Assembly (NCBI GenBank): GCA_963975885.1
Contig: CAXBIS010000006.1
Coordinates: forward strand, 109,435-173,434
Source: Pseudazoarcus sp963975885
GTDB taxonomy: Bacteria > Pseudomonadota > Gammaproteobacteria > Burkholderiales > Rhodocyclaceae
Reading direction: 5' to 3'
Length of the DNA stretch: 64,000 nucleotides
The position numbers and the translations under genes were made by a program. Positions 17,697 through 26,660 of the stretch are shown here, piece by piece. Numbering within the stretch: position 1 is the stretch's first letter; the number at the start of each line of letters is the position of its first letter. The notes under the pieces are model-generated. The model saw only the letters and a list, made by a program, of their open reading frames with translations. It ran no database searches and had not been told where the DNA came from.

Positions 17697-19613
17697 ATGT
17701 CCCAGACCGCCACCGCGCAAACCCACGCCTTTCAGGCCGAGGTGAAGCAGCTGCTTCACCTGATGATCCATTCCCTGTATTCCAACCGCGAGATCTTCCT
17801 GCGCGAACTGATCTCCAACGCGTCGGACGCCTGCGACAAGCTGCGCTTCGAAGCGCTCGATACACCCGAACTGTTCGAGAATGACCCCGACCCGAAGATC
17901 CGCGTCGGCTTCGACAAGGACGCGCGCACCATTACGGTGTCGGACAACGGCATCGGCATGAGTGCCGAGGAAGTGGTCACGCATCTGGGCACCATCGCCA
18001 AGTCGGGCACGCGCGAGTTCTTCGGCCAGCTCACCGGTGATCGACAGAAGGACGCCAACCTCATCGGCCAGTTCGGGGTGGGCTTTTATTCGGCCTTCAT
18101 CGTCGCCGACCGCGTCACCGTCGAGACCCGGCGCGCCGGCCTGCCAGCGGGCGAGGGCGTTCGCTGGGAATGCTCGATGACGGGGGAGAGCGCCGGCGAA
18201 TACACCACCGAAGCCATCGATCGCGCCGAGCGCGGCACGAGCATCACGCTGCACCTGCGCGAGGACCAGGACGACCTGCTCTCCGGCTGGCAACTGCGCA
18301 GCCTGGTGCGCAAATATTCCGACCACATCCTCCAGCCCATCGTGATGAAGAAGGAAGAGTGGGACGAGGAGAAGAAAGCGCAGGTCGTCGGCGACGAGGA
18401 CGAGACCGTCAACCAGGCCAGCGCACTATGGGCGAAGTCCAAGAACGACATCAGCGACGACGAGTACAAGGCCTTCTACAAGCACGTCGGCCACGACTAT
18501 GACGAGCCGCTGGCATGGACCCACAACCGCGTCGAAGGCCGTCACGAATACACGCAGTTGCTCTACGTGCCCAAGCACGCGCCGTTCGATCTGTGGGACC
18601 GCAACGCGCGCCACGGCATCAAGCTGTACGTGAAGCGCGTGTTCATCATGGATGACGCCGAGAAGCTGATGCCGACCTACCTGCGCTTCGTGCGCGGCGT
18701 GGTCGACTCGGCAGACCTGCCCCTCAACGTCTCGCGCGAGATCCTGCAGGAGAGCAAGGACATCGACACCATTCGCGCCGGCTGCACCAAGCGCGTGCTG
18801 GGCCTGCTCGAAGACCTGGCCGAGAACGACAAGGAGAAATACGCCACCTTCTGGAAGGAGTTCGGCAAGGTGCTCAAGGAAGGCACCGGTGAGGACTTCG
18901 CCAACAAGGACAAGATCGCCGGCCTGCTGCGCTTTGCCTCCACGCAGGCCGACACGGCCGACGAGACCGTATCGCTCGCTGACTACATCGGCCGCATGAA
19001 GGACGGGCAGGACAAGATCTACTACGTCACCGCCGAAACCTTCAACGCCGCGAAAAACAGCCCCCATCTCGAGATCTTCCGCAAGAAGGGCATCGAGGTG
19101 CTGCTGCTGTCCGACCGTGTCGATGAGTGGGTTACCGGCAACGTCACCGAATTCGACGGCAAGCCGCTGGTCTCGGTCGCCAAGGGCGGCCTGGATCTGG
19201 GCGAGCTCGAGGATGAGGCAGAGAAGAAGGAGGCCGAGAAGGCCGCCGACGAGTACAAGGAGTTGCTCGACAAGGTCAAGGCCAGCCTCGGCGAGCGCGT
19301 CAAGGACGTGCGCGTCACCCATCGCCTGACCGACTCACCCGCCTGCCTGGTTGCCGACGAGCACGACATGGGCATGAACCTGGCGCGCATCCTCAAGGCG
19401 GCCGGCCAGGATGCCCCGATGGCCAAACCCATTCTCGAGATCAACCCGGGCCACCCGGCCGTGCAGCGTCTCAAGACGGAAGAGGCGAGCTTCGACGACT
19501 GGGCTGCGGTGCTGTTTGACCAGGCCTTGCTTGCCGAGGGCGGGACGCTCGACGACCCGGCGACCTTCGTCAAGCGCGTCAACCACCTGATGATGGCGAT
19601 GAGCGGAAACTGA
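17697..19613 (+). CDS. htpG: Chaperone HtpG (bacterial Hsp90)
   Basis: 638 residues, close to E. coli HtpG (624). ATP-dependent chaperone. The GHKL ATPase motifs are intact: ELISNASDACDKLRF, DNGIGM and GQFGVGFYSAF. Middle-domain hallmarks are LPLNVSREILQESKDI with the catalytic Arg region. The C-terminal dimerisation domain ends VNHLMMAMSGN. Transcription probably starts at the sigma-32 promoter directly upstream and ends at the hairpin at 19637. Confidence 0.97.
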   Translation: MSQTATAQTHAFQAEVKQLLHLMIHSLYSNREIFLRELISNASDACDKLRFEALDTPELFENDPDPKIRVGFDKDARTITVSDNGIGMSAEEVVTHLGTIAKSGTREFFGQLTGDRQKDANLIGQFGVGFYSAFIVADRVTVETRRAGLPAGEGVRWECSMTGESAGEYTTEAIDRAERGTSITLHLREDQDDLLSGWQLRSLVRKYSDHILQPIVMKKEEWDEEKKAQVVGDEDETVNQASALWAKSKNDISDDEYKAFYKHVGHDYDEPLAWTHNRVEGRHEYTQLLYVPKHAPFDLWDRNARHGIKLYVKRVFIMDDAEKLMPTYLRFVRGVVDSADLPLNVSREILQESKDIDTIRAGCTKRVLGLLEDLAENDKEKYATFWKEFGKVLKEGTGEDFANKDKIAGLLRFASTQADTADETVSLADYIGRMKDGQDKIYYVTAETFNAAKNSPHLEIFRKKGIEVLLLSDRVDEWVTGNVTEFDGKPLVSVAKGGLDLGELEDEAEKKEAEKAADEYKELLDKVKASLGERVKDVRVTHRLTDSPACLVADEHDMGMNLARILKAAGQDAPMAKPILEINPGHPAVQRLKTEEASFDDWAAVLFDQALLAEGGTLDDPATFVKRVNHLMMAMSGN

Positions 19614-19636
19614 GCGTTGCGTTCCAGCCGCAATGA

Positions 19637-19675
19637 AAAAAGGCCGCGTCACCCGTGAAGGGTGGCGCGGCCTTT
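19637..19675. terminator. Bidirectional terminator between htpG and the ClC gene
   Basis: AAAGGCCGCGTCACCC (19639-19654) pairs with GGGTGGCGCGGCCTTT (19660-19675), 16 bp with one G-U wobble and a 5-base loop, flanked by an A run on the left and T on the right. It serves htpG in one direction and the convergent ClC gene (stop at 19677) in the other. Confidence 0.85.
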
Positions 19676-19676
19676 G

Positions 19677-21254
19677 TCATGATTGCGGCGGCTTGCGTCG
19701 CCGACGCGCCGGCTTCTTCTCCTCCTCGGGCGGGTCCTGGGCCGCAGGCTCGGGCGCGGGAGGCGCGGGGTGGGCAGTGACATCGCCGGGAGGCGTTTCA
19801 GCGACGGCCGGCGCGCTCGTATCGCGCCCGGCCAGCGCCGACTCGGCGGCTTCGATCACGGCCGTGGCCTCGGCCTTCTGGCGTTGTCGTTCCAGGTTCT
19901 CCTGGCGCACGCTCTCCTGCATGTTGCGCAGCAACGGATAGGAAAGCGCCTGGTACAGCGGTACGGGTGACACCGTGCGCGAGAAGGCATGGGCGATCAC
20001 TGAAGTGGCCATCAGCGGCAGCAGCATGTGGTGGTTGGCCGTCATCTCCATGACGATCACGAATGAGGTGATGGGCGTTTGTGTCATCGCCGACAGGAAG
20101 GCCACCATGCCCAGCGCGAGCACCGCCGCGGCCTGTTCGGGCGGCAGGAAGGAGGCCACGTTCGCACCCAGACCCGCACCCACGGCCACCGCGGGTGCGA
20201 AGATGCCGCCCGGAATACGGCTGACGAAGACCAGCCAGATCACGAACATCTTGGCGAGCAGGAAATACATCGGCAGCGGCGTGATGCCTTCGAGCGCGTC
20301 GCGCGTCTCGTCGTAGCCCGTGCCGTAGGTCAGCCCGCCGCTGGCCATGCCGACAATGGCCGTAGCCAGCCCGCAGGCGCCTGCGAACAGCACCGGACGC
20401 GAGGTGGCGAAACGCCCCACGGCGCCGGGCAGTCCGCGTGAGGTGGCGATCAGGATGCGGCTGAACAGCCCGCCCAGCAGACCGCCGATCGCGCCGCAGG
20501 CGATCACCGGCCACAGGCCACCGGGCCACTCCAGGGTGGTCGGCGTGCGGCCGAAATAGGTATAGCTGCCGAGCACCGCGAGCGACATCAGACCGGCGAA
20601 GATGACGCTGGTGAGCGTCGTGCTGTTGGCCTGGAAGGCGCGGTAGCGGCACATCTCCTCGATTGCGAACATGATGCCGCCCAGCGGCGTATTGAAGGCG
20701 GCAGCCACGCCGGCACCACTGCCGGCGACGATCAGATCGCGGCTCGAGGCGATGCGGTTCTTGCGCCGCCGCCCGTAGAGCATGTGCAGCACCGAGGCAC
20801 CGATCTGCACCGACGGGCCCTCGCGACCGACCGAACCGCCGCACAGCAGCGCGCCCAGCGTCAGGAAGACCTTGGCGATCGCGATGCGCAGCGACAGCAG
20901 CTTCTCGCGTACGCGGCGGTTGTCCGTGATCGAGGCGGCGATGGCCTGCGGAATGCCGCTGCCGAGGGTGCCGGGAATATAGCGATGCGCGATCCATACC
21001 AGGAACGCGAAGCCCAGCGGTGCGACGATCAGGCTCAGCCACGGTGCGCGCTGCATGAGCTCGCGATGCGCGGCAATGGCGACCTCTGCGCCGATCGCGA
21101 ACAGGATGCAGATCAGGCCGGCGAGCAGGGCGGCACCGACCAGCAGGAAGCGCTGGCGCCAGCGTCGCAGCGACAGCCAGGGCATCGCATAGCGCACGCC
21201 ACCCCGCCGGAAATGACGAAAGCGTCGGGAAGAAGTGAAGCGGAAAAGATTCAT
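19677..21254 (-). CDS. ClC family chloride channel/transporter
   Basis: 525 residues, inner membrane. Selectivity-filter motifs are present: GSGIPQ, GGSVGREGPSVQIG (with the gating Glu of GREGP) and GGIFAPAVAVG, plus GAGVAAAFNTPLGG. The gating Glu suggests a Cl-/H+ exchanger rather than a channel. The C-terminal tail (residues about 460-525) is unusual in being Ala/Pro/Glu-rich and ending in a run of Lys and Arg; no CBS domains are seen. The start at MNLFRFTSS was chosen over an upstream extension because it precedes the first charged and hydrophobic segments as in the family. Divergent from the MarR gene. Confidence 0.92.
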   Translation of the reverse strand: MNLFRFTSSRRFRHFRRGGVRYAMPWLSLRRWRQRFLLVGAALLAGLICILFAIGAEVAIAAHRELMQRAPWLSLIVAPLGFAFLVWIAHRYIPGTLGSGIPQAIAASITDNRRVREKLLSLRIAIAKVFLTLGALLCGGSVGREGPSVQIGASVLHMLYGRRRKNRIASSRDLIVAGSGAGVAAAFNTPLGGIMFAIEEMCRYRAFQANSTTLTSVIFAGLMSLAVLGSYTYFGRTPTTLEWPGGLWPVIACGAIGGLLGGLFSRILIATSRGLPGAVGRFATSRPVLFAGACGLATAIVGMASGGLTYGTGYDETRDALEGITPLPMYFLLAKMFVIWLVFVSRIPGGIFAPAVAVGAGLGANVASFLPPEQAAAVLALGMVAFLSAMTQTPITSFVIVMEMTANHHMLLPLMATSVIAHAFSRTVSPVPLYQALSYPLLRNMQESVRQENLERQRQKAEATAVIEAAESALAGRDTSAPAVAETPPGDVTAHPAPPAPEPAAQDPPEEEKKPARRRRKPPQS

Positions 21255-21389
21255 CGCGTTCGCGTGGGTCGGCCGCAACACGGCTTCCATGGCCTGCCGC
21301 GGCTGGCGACCATGCGCACGCGGCAACTATTCGATACGATACGCCACAATCATTGCGTCATGAAACGCAAACTGCCCAGGAGTGCTCCC

Positions 21390-21899
21390 ATGCCACGCAA
21401 AAACGCAACATCCGAGGCCGCGAGCGGCGGCGACGCACCGACTCCGCTCGAGGTGCTGCAGCGCTTCCGCGTGCTGATCCGCACCGCACAGCGCCACTCG
21501 CAGTGGATCGAACGTCAGAGCGGGATCACCGGTGCGCAGTTGTGGGCCCTGCAGGAGCTGTTCGAGCGTCCGGGCCTGCGCGTGGGCGAATTGAGCAATC
21601 TGATGGCCCTGCATCAGTCGACGGTGTCGAACATGGTCGACCGGCTCGAAACCGGCGCTCTGGTGCGCAAGGAGCGTAGCGCGGCGGATCAGCGCGTCGT
21701 GCGTCTGTATCTGACCGAAAAGGGGGGCGAGCTGCTTGCTGAAGCGCCGTCTCCGGCGCGCGGCGTCCTGCCCGAGGCGCTGCGTACGCTCGATGGCGGG
21801 GACCTGGGCCAGTTGCAGCGCAGCCTCGACCAGTTGCTGCGCCAGATCAAGAAGATGGACGAGGGTTTCGGCATGCAGCCGCTGCCCTTCACCGAGTAG
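21390..21899 (+). CDS. MarR family transcriptional regulator
   Basis: 169 residues. The winged helix-turn-helix core is clear: ITGAQLWALQELFERPGLRV, LSNLMALHQSTVSNMVDRLE (recognition helix) and the wing RSAADQRVVRLYLTEKG. Long terminal helices would form the dimer. The ATG at 21390 has AGGAG nine bases upstream; an ATG at 21360 would add ten residues. It is divergent from the ClC gene (135 bases between starts), so ClC is a possible target. Ligand unknown. Confidence 0.88.
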   Translation: MPRKNATSEAASGGDAPTPLEVLQRFRVLIRTAQRHSQWIERQSGITGAQLWALQELFERPGLRVGELSNLMALHQSTVSNMVDRLETGALVRKERSAADQRVVRLYLTEKGGELLAEAPSPARGVLPEALRTLDGGDLGQLQRSLDQLLRQIKKMDEGFGMQPLPFTE

Positions 21900-21903
21900 G
21901 CGC

Positions 21904-23259
21904 TCAGTCGCGCACTTCCAGCGCCCAGCGCAGCGCCTGCAGGTGCAGATCGGCGGCTTGCTGCGGGCTGACTCCACACTCGGCGGCAGCTGCGCCGACA
22001 CCATCCACGTCACCATCCTCCCAGGCGCAGGCCAGCGCCAGCGGCGGGTACAGCCGTCCGCGTCGTTCGACGATGGCCTCGCGGATCTCGTCGGAGACGG
22101 CCAGCACATCGAGCGCGCGTCCGATCTCGGTGCGAAAGACCACATCGACGAGCGAGAGCAGACCCACCAGGAACAGTGTCTCTGCATCTCGGCCGGTGTG
22201 CTCACCCAGCAGTTCGAGCATGCGTGCGCGTACCAATGCCGCCTCGAGCGCGGCGGCCGAGCGGCCGTGATCGGGATGGCCTGCGAACAACACCATCGTC
22301 ACCCAGCGTGCCAGGCGCGCGCGACCGACCAGTTGAAGGGCCTGCTCGATCGAGTCGATGCGCCGTTCTACGCCACTTGACGCAGAGTTGGCATAGCGCA
22401 GCAGACGCAGCGCGACGGCCGGATTGCGCTTGGTGATCGCGACGATTTCGGCGTCGGCGGCCTCGCGTTGCAGGGCCTCGAGTAGCGGACGCGCCTGCAT
22501 CAGGTCCGGGCTCAGTTCGGTCTGCGCCCATTGCTCGCGGCGGCTCACGAAGGGGCCATGGAAACACTGCGCGCCGAGCGCATGGAAATACTGGAAGTCG
22601 TCGAGCGTGGCCAGATCGGTGGCAACCAGCGCCGGTGGGCGCGACCGCGCACGCAGGCTCGCGACGAGGCGTTCGCAGGCAGCCGGTTCGAAGTCGTCGC
22701 CGGAAACCAGAACATGTTCGAGCAGGCCAACCATGGTTTCGGGTACGCCGCGCATGCAGTCACTGCGCAGACCTGTGCGGTAGCCGGCGGCACGCAGGGT
22801 TGAAAGGTTCTCCACCAGCTCGCGCTCGCTCGGGCACCCTTCCGGGTCGTCCAGGCCGACCGCGACGATCACCGTGTTGTCGGGGGGCAGACGCAGCAGG
22901 CTGGCGTGAGTGAGGAAACTGTCGGGTACCTCGACGAAGGCAAGACGATGGCCGAGCAGACGGGGAATGTCGCTCTGCACGAGCCCGCCGACGAGCACTT
23001 CGGCGTAGACGTGGTGCACGATGCGCGAACTGCGGCGGATGCGGTTGCGCGTGCTCTCGCGTAACTGGAAGCGGTATCCGGCGATGCGCTGGTCTCGTCC
23101 GAGCACCGCCTCGCGGCACATCAAGGCGCCTTGCGGCATGCGACCCGAGGCCTCTTCACTGCGCAGCGGGGCGCGATGGTTGAGGGTCGCAAAGCCGTCC
23201 TCGCGAGGCGTTTCGCGACGACGTCCGAACCACTTCAGCAGCGCGTCGAACAGGCCCAT
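21904..23259 (-). CDS. HDOD-domain signalling protein with degenerate EAL-like N-terminus (YuxH type)
   Basis: 451 residues, cytosolic. The N-terminal half (about 45-240) follows the EAL-fold pattern seen in YuxH-type proteins (REAVLGRDQRIAGYRFQLRE, LAFVEVPDSFL, VATDLATLDDFQYFHALG, CFHGPFVSRREQW), but no EAL catalytic set is visible, so it is probably not a phosphodiesterase. The C-terminal HDOD domain includes IVAITKRNPAVALRLLRYAN and IDSIEQALQLVGRARLARWV. Such proteins act as non-catalytic c-di-GMP or protein-binding regulators, which is consistent with the cyclase at 6953. Its stop is 4 bases from the end of the convergent marR gene. Confidence 0.82.
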   Translation of the reverse strand: MGLFDALLKWFGRRRETPREDGFATLNHRAPLRSEEASGRMPQGALMCREAVLGRDQRIAGYRFQLRESTRNRIRRSSRIVHHVYAEVLVGGLVQSDIPRLLGHRLAFVEVPDSFLTHASLLRLPPDNTVIVAVGLDDPEGCPSERELVENLSTLRAAGYRTGLRSDCMRGVPETMVGLLEHVLVSGDDFEPAACERLVASLRARSRPPALVATDLATLDDFQYFHALGAQCFHGPFVSRREQWAQTELSPDLMQARPLLEALQREAADAEIVAITKRNPAVALRLLRYANSASSGVERRIDSIEQALQLVGRARLARWVTMVLFAGHPDHGRSAAALEAALVRARMLELLGEHTGRDAETLFLVGLLSLVDVVFRTEIGRALDVLAVSDEIREAIVERRGRLYPPLALACAWEDGDVDGVGAAAAECGVSPQQAADLHLQALRWALEVRD

Positions 23260-23366
23260 GGAAGGTCCGTGCGGGTTGCGGCGACGCAAGGTCGCCGAGG
23301 TTGCAGGCTTGTCATTATAGGTCCGTCATCGGCCGCAGGACTCGCTTGGCGAGGGGCAACAATCGT

Positions 23367-23396
23367 TTGCAAAGGTTCTTCGACGCAACGTATCAT
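23367..23396 (+). promoter_or_regulatory. Candidate sigma-70 promoter of the cytochrome pair
   Basis: TTGCAA (23367-23372), 18-base spacer, TATCAT (23391-23396), 52 bases before the first cytochrome ATG at 23449. Confidence 0.45.
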
Positions 23397-23448
23397 CCTG
23401 ACGCATCAGGGGGATGCGACAAATAAGAATCCAATAGAGGGAGATCGT

Positions 23449-23772
23449 ATGGTGGGACGACGTATCGTTTTTGCCGTGGGACTCGCGCTCGCGTGTGGCA
23501 GCCTTGCCGCGCAAGAGGGCGATCCGGAGGCCGCGCAGGACAAGCTCTCGATGTGTCAGGGCTGTCACGGCATACCGGGTTATCGCACGGCCTATCCGGA
23601 AGTCTATCCGGTGCCGCTGCTGGGTGGTCAGCATGCGGGCTACATCGTCGCGGCGCTGCAGGCGTATCGCGACGGTAGCCGCAGCCACCCCAGCATGCAG
23701 GCCATAGCGCGCAGCCTGAGTGATCAGGACATGGCCGATCTGGCTGCCTACTATGCCCAATCGGAGAAATGA
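23449..23772 (+). CDS. Small periplasmic cytochrome c (class I, c553-like)
   Basis: 107 residues. A signal peptide (IVFAVGLALACGSLAAQ) is followed by the haem-attachment motif CQGCHG near residue 42 and a PLLGGQHAGYIVAALQAY segment typical of c4/c553 cytochromes. A likely axial Met is in HPSMQAIA. GAGGGAG precedes the ATG. It is 4 bases from the next cytochrome gene and is probably co-transcribed with it; together they resemble the two halves of a dihaem cytochrome c4. Confidence 0.88.
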   Translation: MVGRRIVFAVGLALACGSLAAQEGDPEAAQDKLSMCQGCHGIPGYRTAYPEVYPVPLLGGQHAGYIVAALQAYRDGSRSHPSMQAIARSLSDQDMADLAAYYAQSEK

Positions 23773-23776
23773 GGAT

Positions 23777-24106
23777 ATGACGACTTTCGGCAAGATTTAC
23801 TGCCTCGCGGCGCTGATGCTCGCCCTTTCCATTCCCGCCCAGGCCGGCGATGCCGAGCGCGGCAAGGAGCTGTCCACCCCCTGTGCAGCCTGCCACGGCC
23901 CGGACGGGACCAGCCCCACGCCGGCCTTCCCGAATATCGGTGGCCAGTTGCCCGAATACCTGTATCGCGCGCTGCTCGACTACAAGCTTGGCACACGCGA
24001 GAACGCCATCATGGCCGGCCAGGTCGCGAACCTGAGCAAGCAGGACATGAAGGATCTGGCGGCCTTCTACGGCTCGCAGAAGGGTTCGCTGTACCTGAAA
24101 CGCTGA
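23777..24106 (+). CDS. Small periplasmic cytochrome c, second of a pair
   Basis: 109 residues. Signal peptide (YCLAALMLALSIPAQA), haem motif CAACHG near residue 36, then FPNIGGQLPEYLYRALLDYK and an axial-Met candidate in NAIMAGQV. It should be a periplasmic single-haem electron carrier. GAGGAT precedes its ATG, and a strong terminator follows 22 bases after its stop. The redox partner is unknown. Confidence 0.9.
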   Translation: MTTFGKIYCLAALMLALSIPAQAGDAERGKELSTPCAACHGPDGTSPTPAFPNIGGQLPEYLYRALLDYKLGTRENAIMAGQVANLSKQDMKDLAAFYGSQKGSLYLKR

Positions 24107-24128
24107 TCGCCAGATACCCTGATCACCG

Positions 24129-24160
24129 CGCCGTATCCGTCATGGCGGATGCGGCGTTTT
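24129..24160 (+). terminator. Rho-independent terminator after the cytochrome pair
   Basis: CGCCGTATCCG (24129-24139) pairs with CGGATGCGGCG (24146-24156), 11 bp with one G-U wobble and a 6-base loop, followed by TTTT. Confidence 0.8.
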
Positions 24161-24165
24161 CCTGT

Positions 24166-25989
24166 TTACTCTTCAAGCAGCGGCATCGGTGCGTCGAGCG
24201 CCTGACAGCATGCACGCAACAACTCAATTTCAGCGGCACGCAGTTTGCCGTCATGGCTGACGGCGCTCGCGCAGGCGTCGATCAGGCGTGCGCGAAAGTG
24301 CGGCGTCGTCGACGCAAGCCGTTCGAGCGTGGCGTCGAGATCCGTACTCGAAAACCCTTTTCTGCCTGATTCGAACTCGAGGGCGTCGAACGGGGCGATG
24401 GCCGCGGCGGCGATGAAGGCGGCACGCGCGCCGTCCTCGTCCGCGTGACCCGCATGTGCAAGCAGTGACAACAGGCGTGTCATGTCCGAGCGCAGACGGG
24501 AGGCCGGCACACGCAGATGCGGTGCGCCGGCCGGGGCGGGATCGATCACCGCGCGCAACAGGCGGCGCGCCACATACTCAAAGGTAGACGTGCGCCCGTC
24601 GGCAGCGACCAGCTCGTCGACGACTGCGACGAGCTCGCCGCGCGCGGCATCCGGGAACTCGGACAGTGCTGGCAGTGCGAGATCAAGCAGTGGCAGGCGC
24701 CGGCCCGCCGGCAGGCTCCGCAGCGTCGCCGCCAGTTCGGCGCATTCGGCCCGGACCTCGGCGCCGAAACGCACTTCGACGCCATCGAGCTGGCGCGTGA
24801 GGATTTCGGATTGGCGCGACAGCAGCAGCGCGAAAAGCGCTACGCGGGCGCCGCGAGGTCGGTGCAGCACGTCGACCAGTCCGTCGGGCAGACCGGCGAT
24901 CAGCGCGCGGCCGCGATCAAGGTGTTCGGGCGTGACCTGGCCGATGCCGGCTGCGAAACCGGACACGCCGGTCGGTGGCGCGTCATCCGAGGGTTCGCGG
25001 GTCTTGTTGCGGATGCGTTCGCGCGCCTTCCAGGCCGGATCGATGCGCCGGATGCGCTCGTCGACTGGCGGGTGCGTAGCGAGCAAGCTGGAGAGTTTCG
25101 CGCCGCTGCCGAAGAACATGTGGCTGGCTTCTTCGGCGCCGGGATGGTCGATGCCCGAGCCGATATCGGCGATGCGCGCGAGCGCTCCGGCAATGCCTTG
25201 CGGGTTGCGTGTGAATTGCACGGCCGAAGCGTCGGCGAGAAACTCGCGCTGGCGCGACACGCCGGCCTTGATGAGCTTGCCGGCAAGCACCCCGATGTAG
25301 CCGGTGACGACCAGCATCAGCCCGCCGATGGCCAGGGGGGCACCGTTTCGACCCGATCCGCGCGCGCCGCGCAGCAAGGTGCGCCCGGCCAGCGTGAGCA
25401 GCAGGATGCCGTGCAGCACGGCCACCAGACGCAGGTTCAGGCGCATGTCACCGTTGAGGATATGGCTGAACTCGTGGGCGACCACGCCCTGCAACTGATC
25501 ACGGTCGAGCTGTTCAAGCGTGCCGCGGGTAACGGCGATCACGGCCTCGGCAGGCCGGGCGCCGGCTGCGAAGGCGTTGATGCCGGCCTCGGCGTCGAGC
25601 ACGTATACCGGCGGCGCGGGGATGCCGGCGGCGATCGCCATCTCGTCGACGACATTGACCAGACGGCGTTCGCGCACATCGGTGGTGGAACGCGACACCG
25701 GGCGTCCGCCCAGATCGAGCGCGATCGTCGCGCCACCGTTGCGCGCCAGCCGCGCGAGCTTGTAGAGCGTACCGGTCAGAATCACCCCGCCTACGCCGGC
25801 CAGCGTCCAGCCGAGCAGCGCCGGCCGCCACAGGGTCGGCGCCGTGTCCTGCGTCTCGGCCGACAGGCCCATGCCGAAGGCCAGTGCGAGATAGACCACC
25901 GCGACGATGCCGACTACGGCCAGCGCGAACCACAGCACCAGCCAGCGCGTGCCGCGCCGGGCGCGCTCCTGGGCGCCGAAGAAATCCAT
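24166..25989 (-). CDS. M48 family membrane metalloprotease with C-terminal TerB-like domain
   Basis: 607 residues. Two N-terminal membrane helices (WLVLWFALAVVGIVAVVYLAL; ALLGWTLAGVGGVILTG) precede an HtpX-like protease domain with the zinc motif VVAHEFSHILNGD (His-Glu-x-x-His) and two more hydrophobic stretches (LVAVLHGILLLTLAG, IGGLMLVVTGYIGVLAG). HPPVDERIRRIDP closes the peptidase part near residue 320. The C-terminal 280 residues are extra compared with HtpX and end in a TerB-like helical motif (AVSHDGKLRAAEIELLRAC). The protease domain should face the cytosol and degrade membrane proteins. The lemA gene is 10 bases upstream, a pairing seen in many bacteria. Confidence 0.9.
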   Translation of the reverse strand: MDFFGAQERARRGTRWLVLWFALAVVGIVAVVYLALAFGMGLSAETQDTAPTLWRPALLGWTLAGVGGVILTGTLYKLARLARNGGATIALDLGGRPVSRSTTDVRERRLVNVVDEMAIAAGIPAPPVYVLDAEAGINAFAAGARPAEAVIAVTRGTLEQLDRDQLQGVVAHEFSHILNGDMRLNLRLVAVLHGILLLTLAGRTLLRGARGSGRNGAPLAIGGLMLVVTGYIGVLAGKLIKAGVSRQREFLADASAVQFTRNPQGIAGALARIADIGSGIDHPGAEEASHMFFGSGAKLSSLLATHPPVDERIRRIDPAWKARERIRNKTREPSDDAPPTGVSGFAAGIGQVTPEHLDRGRALIAGLPDGLVDVLHRPRGARVALFALLLSRQSEILTRQLDGVEVRFGAEVRAECAELAATLRSLPAGRRLPLLDLALPALSEFPDAARGELVAVVDELVAADGRTSTFEYVARRLLRAVIDPAPAGAPHLRVPASRLRSDMTRLLSLLAHAGHADEDGARAAFIAAAAIAPFDALEFESGRKGFSSTDLDATLERLASTTPHFRARLIDACASAVSHDGKLRAAEIELLRACCQALDAPMPLLEE

Positions 25990-25999
25990 GGCGAACCCG

Positions 26000-26590
26000 T
26001 CAGCTGCCGAAATCGACCTTCACCGCGGCACGCGCGGCGGTGTCCTCCATCTGCCACTGCTGGGCGGCGCGGAAGCCGAAGGTGTTGGCGATGATGCCGT
26101 CCGGGAAGGACTCGCGCTTGATGTTGTAGGTCGTGACCGCGTCGTTGAAGGCCTGGCGGGCGAAGCCGATGCGGTTCTCGGTGCTGGCCAGTTCCTCCTG
26201 CAGCAGCGCCATGTTCTCGTTGGCCTTCAGATCCGGATAGGCCTCGGCCAGCGCGAAGAAGCGCCCCAGTGCGCCGCCGAGCGCTGCTTCGGCCCCCATC
26301 AGCGCGCGCATCGCGCCGCCGTCGGCCGGGTCGCCCTCGGCCTGGCTGGCCGCCGCCTTGGCGGTGTTGCGCGCCTGGATGACGGCCTCGAGCGTCTCGC
26401 GCTCATGCTTGAGATAGCCCTTGGCGGTTTCGACCAGATTGGGGATCAGGTCGTAGCGGCGCTGCAACTGCACGTCGATCTGCGAAAAGGCGTTGCGCAC
26501 ACGGTTGCGCAGCGCGACGAGGCCGTTGTAGATCGCGATCACATAGACAACGAGCGCGACGATCAGGGCGAGGACGATCCAGGTGGTCAT
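26000..26590 (-). CDS. lemA: LemA family protein
   Basis: 196 residues. An N-terminal membrane anchor (WIVLALIVALVVYVIAIYNGL) is followed by the LemA helical domain (RVRNAFSQIDVQLQRRYDLI, PNLVETAKGYLKHERETLE, NRIGFARQAFNDAVTTYNI, FPDGIIANTFGF). It is probably exposed to the periplasm as a four-helix bundle. Function poorly defined; co-transcribed with the M48 protease gene 10 bases downstream. Confidence 0.93.
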   Translation of the reverse strand: MTTWIVLALIVALVVYVIAIYNGLVALRNRVRNAFSQIDVQLQRRYDLIPNLVETAKGYLKHERETLEAVIQARNTAKAAASQAEGDPADGGAMRALMGAEAALGGALGRFFALAEAYPDLKANENMALLQEELASTENRIGFARQAFNDAVTTYNIKRESFPDGIIANTFGFRAAQQWQMEDTAARAAVKVDFGS

Positions 26591-26660
26591 GGGGTGCTCC
26601 CGGAAACAGGATGACGCCGCATGCTAACCCGGAACGCGTGACGGCGGCATGGCGCGAGGC

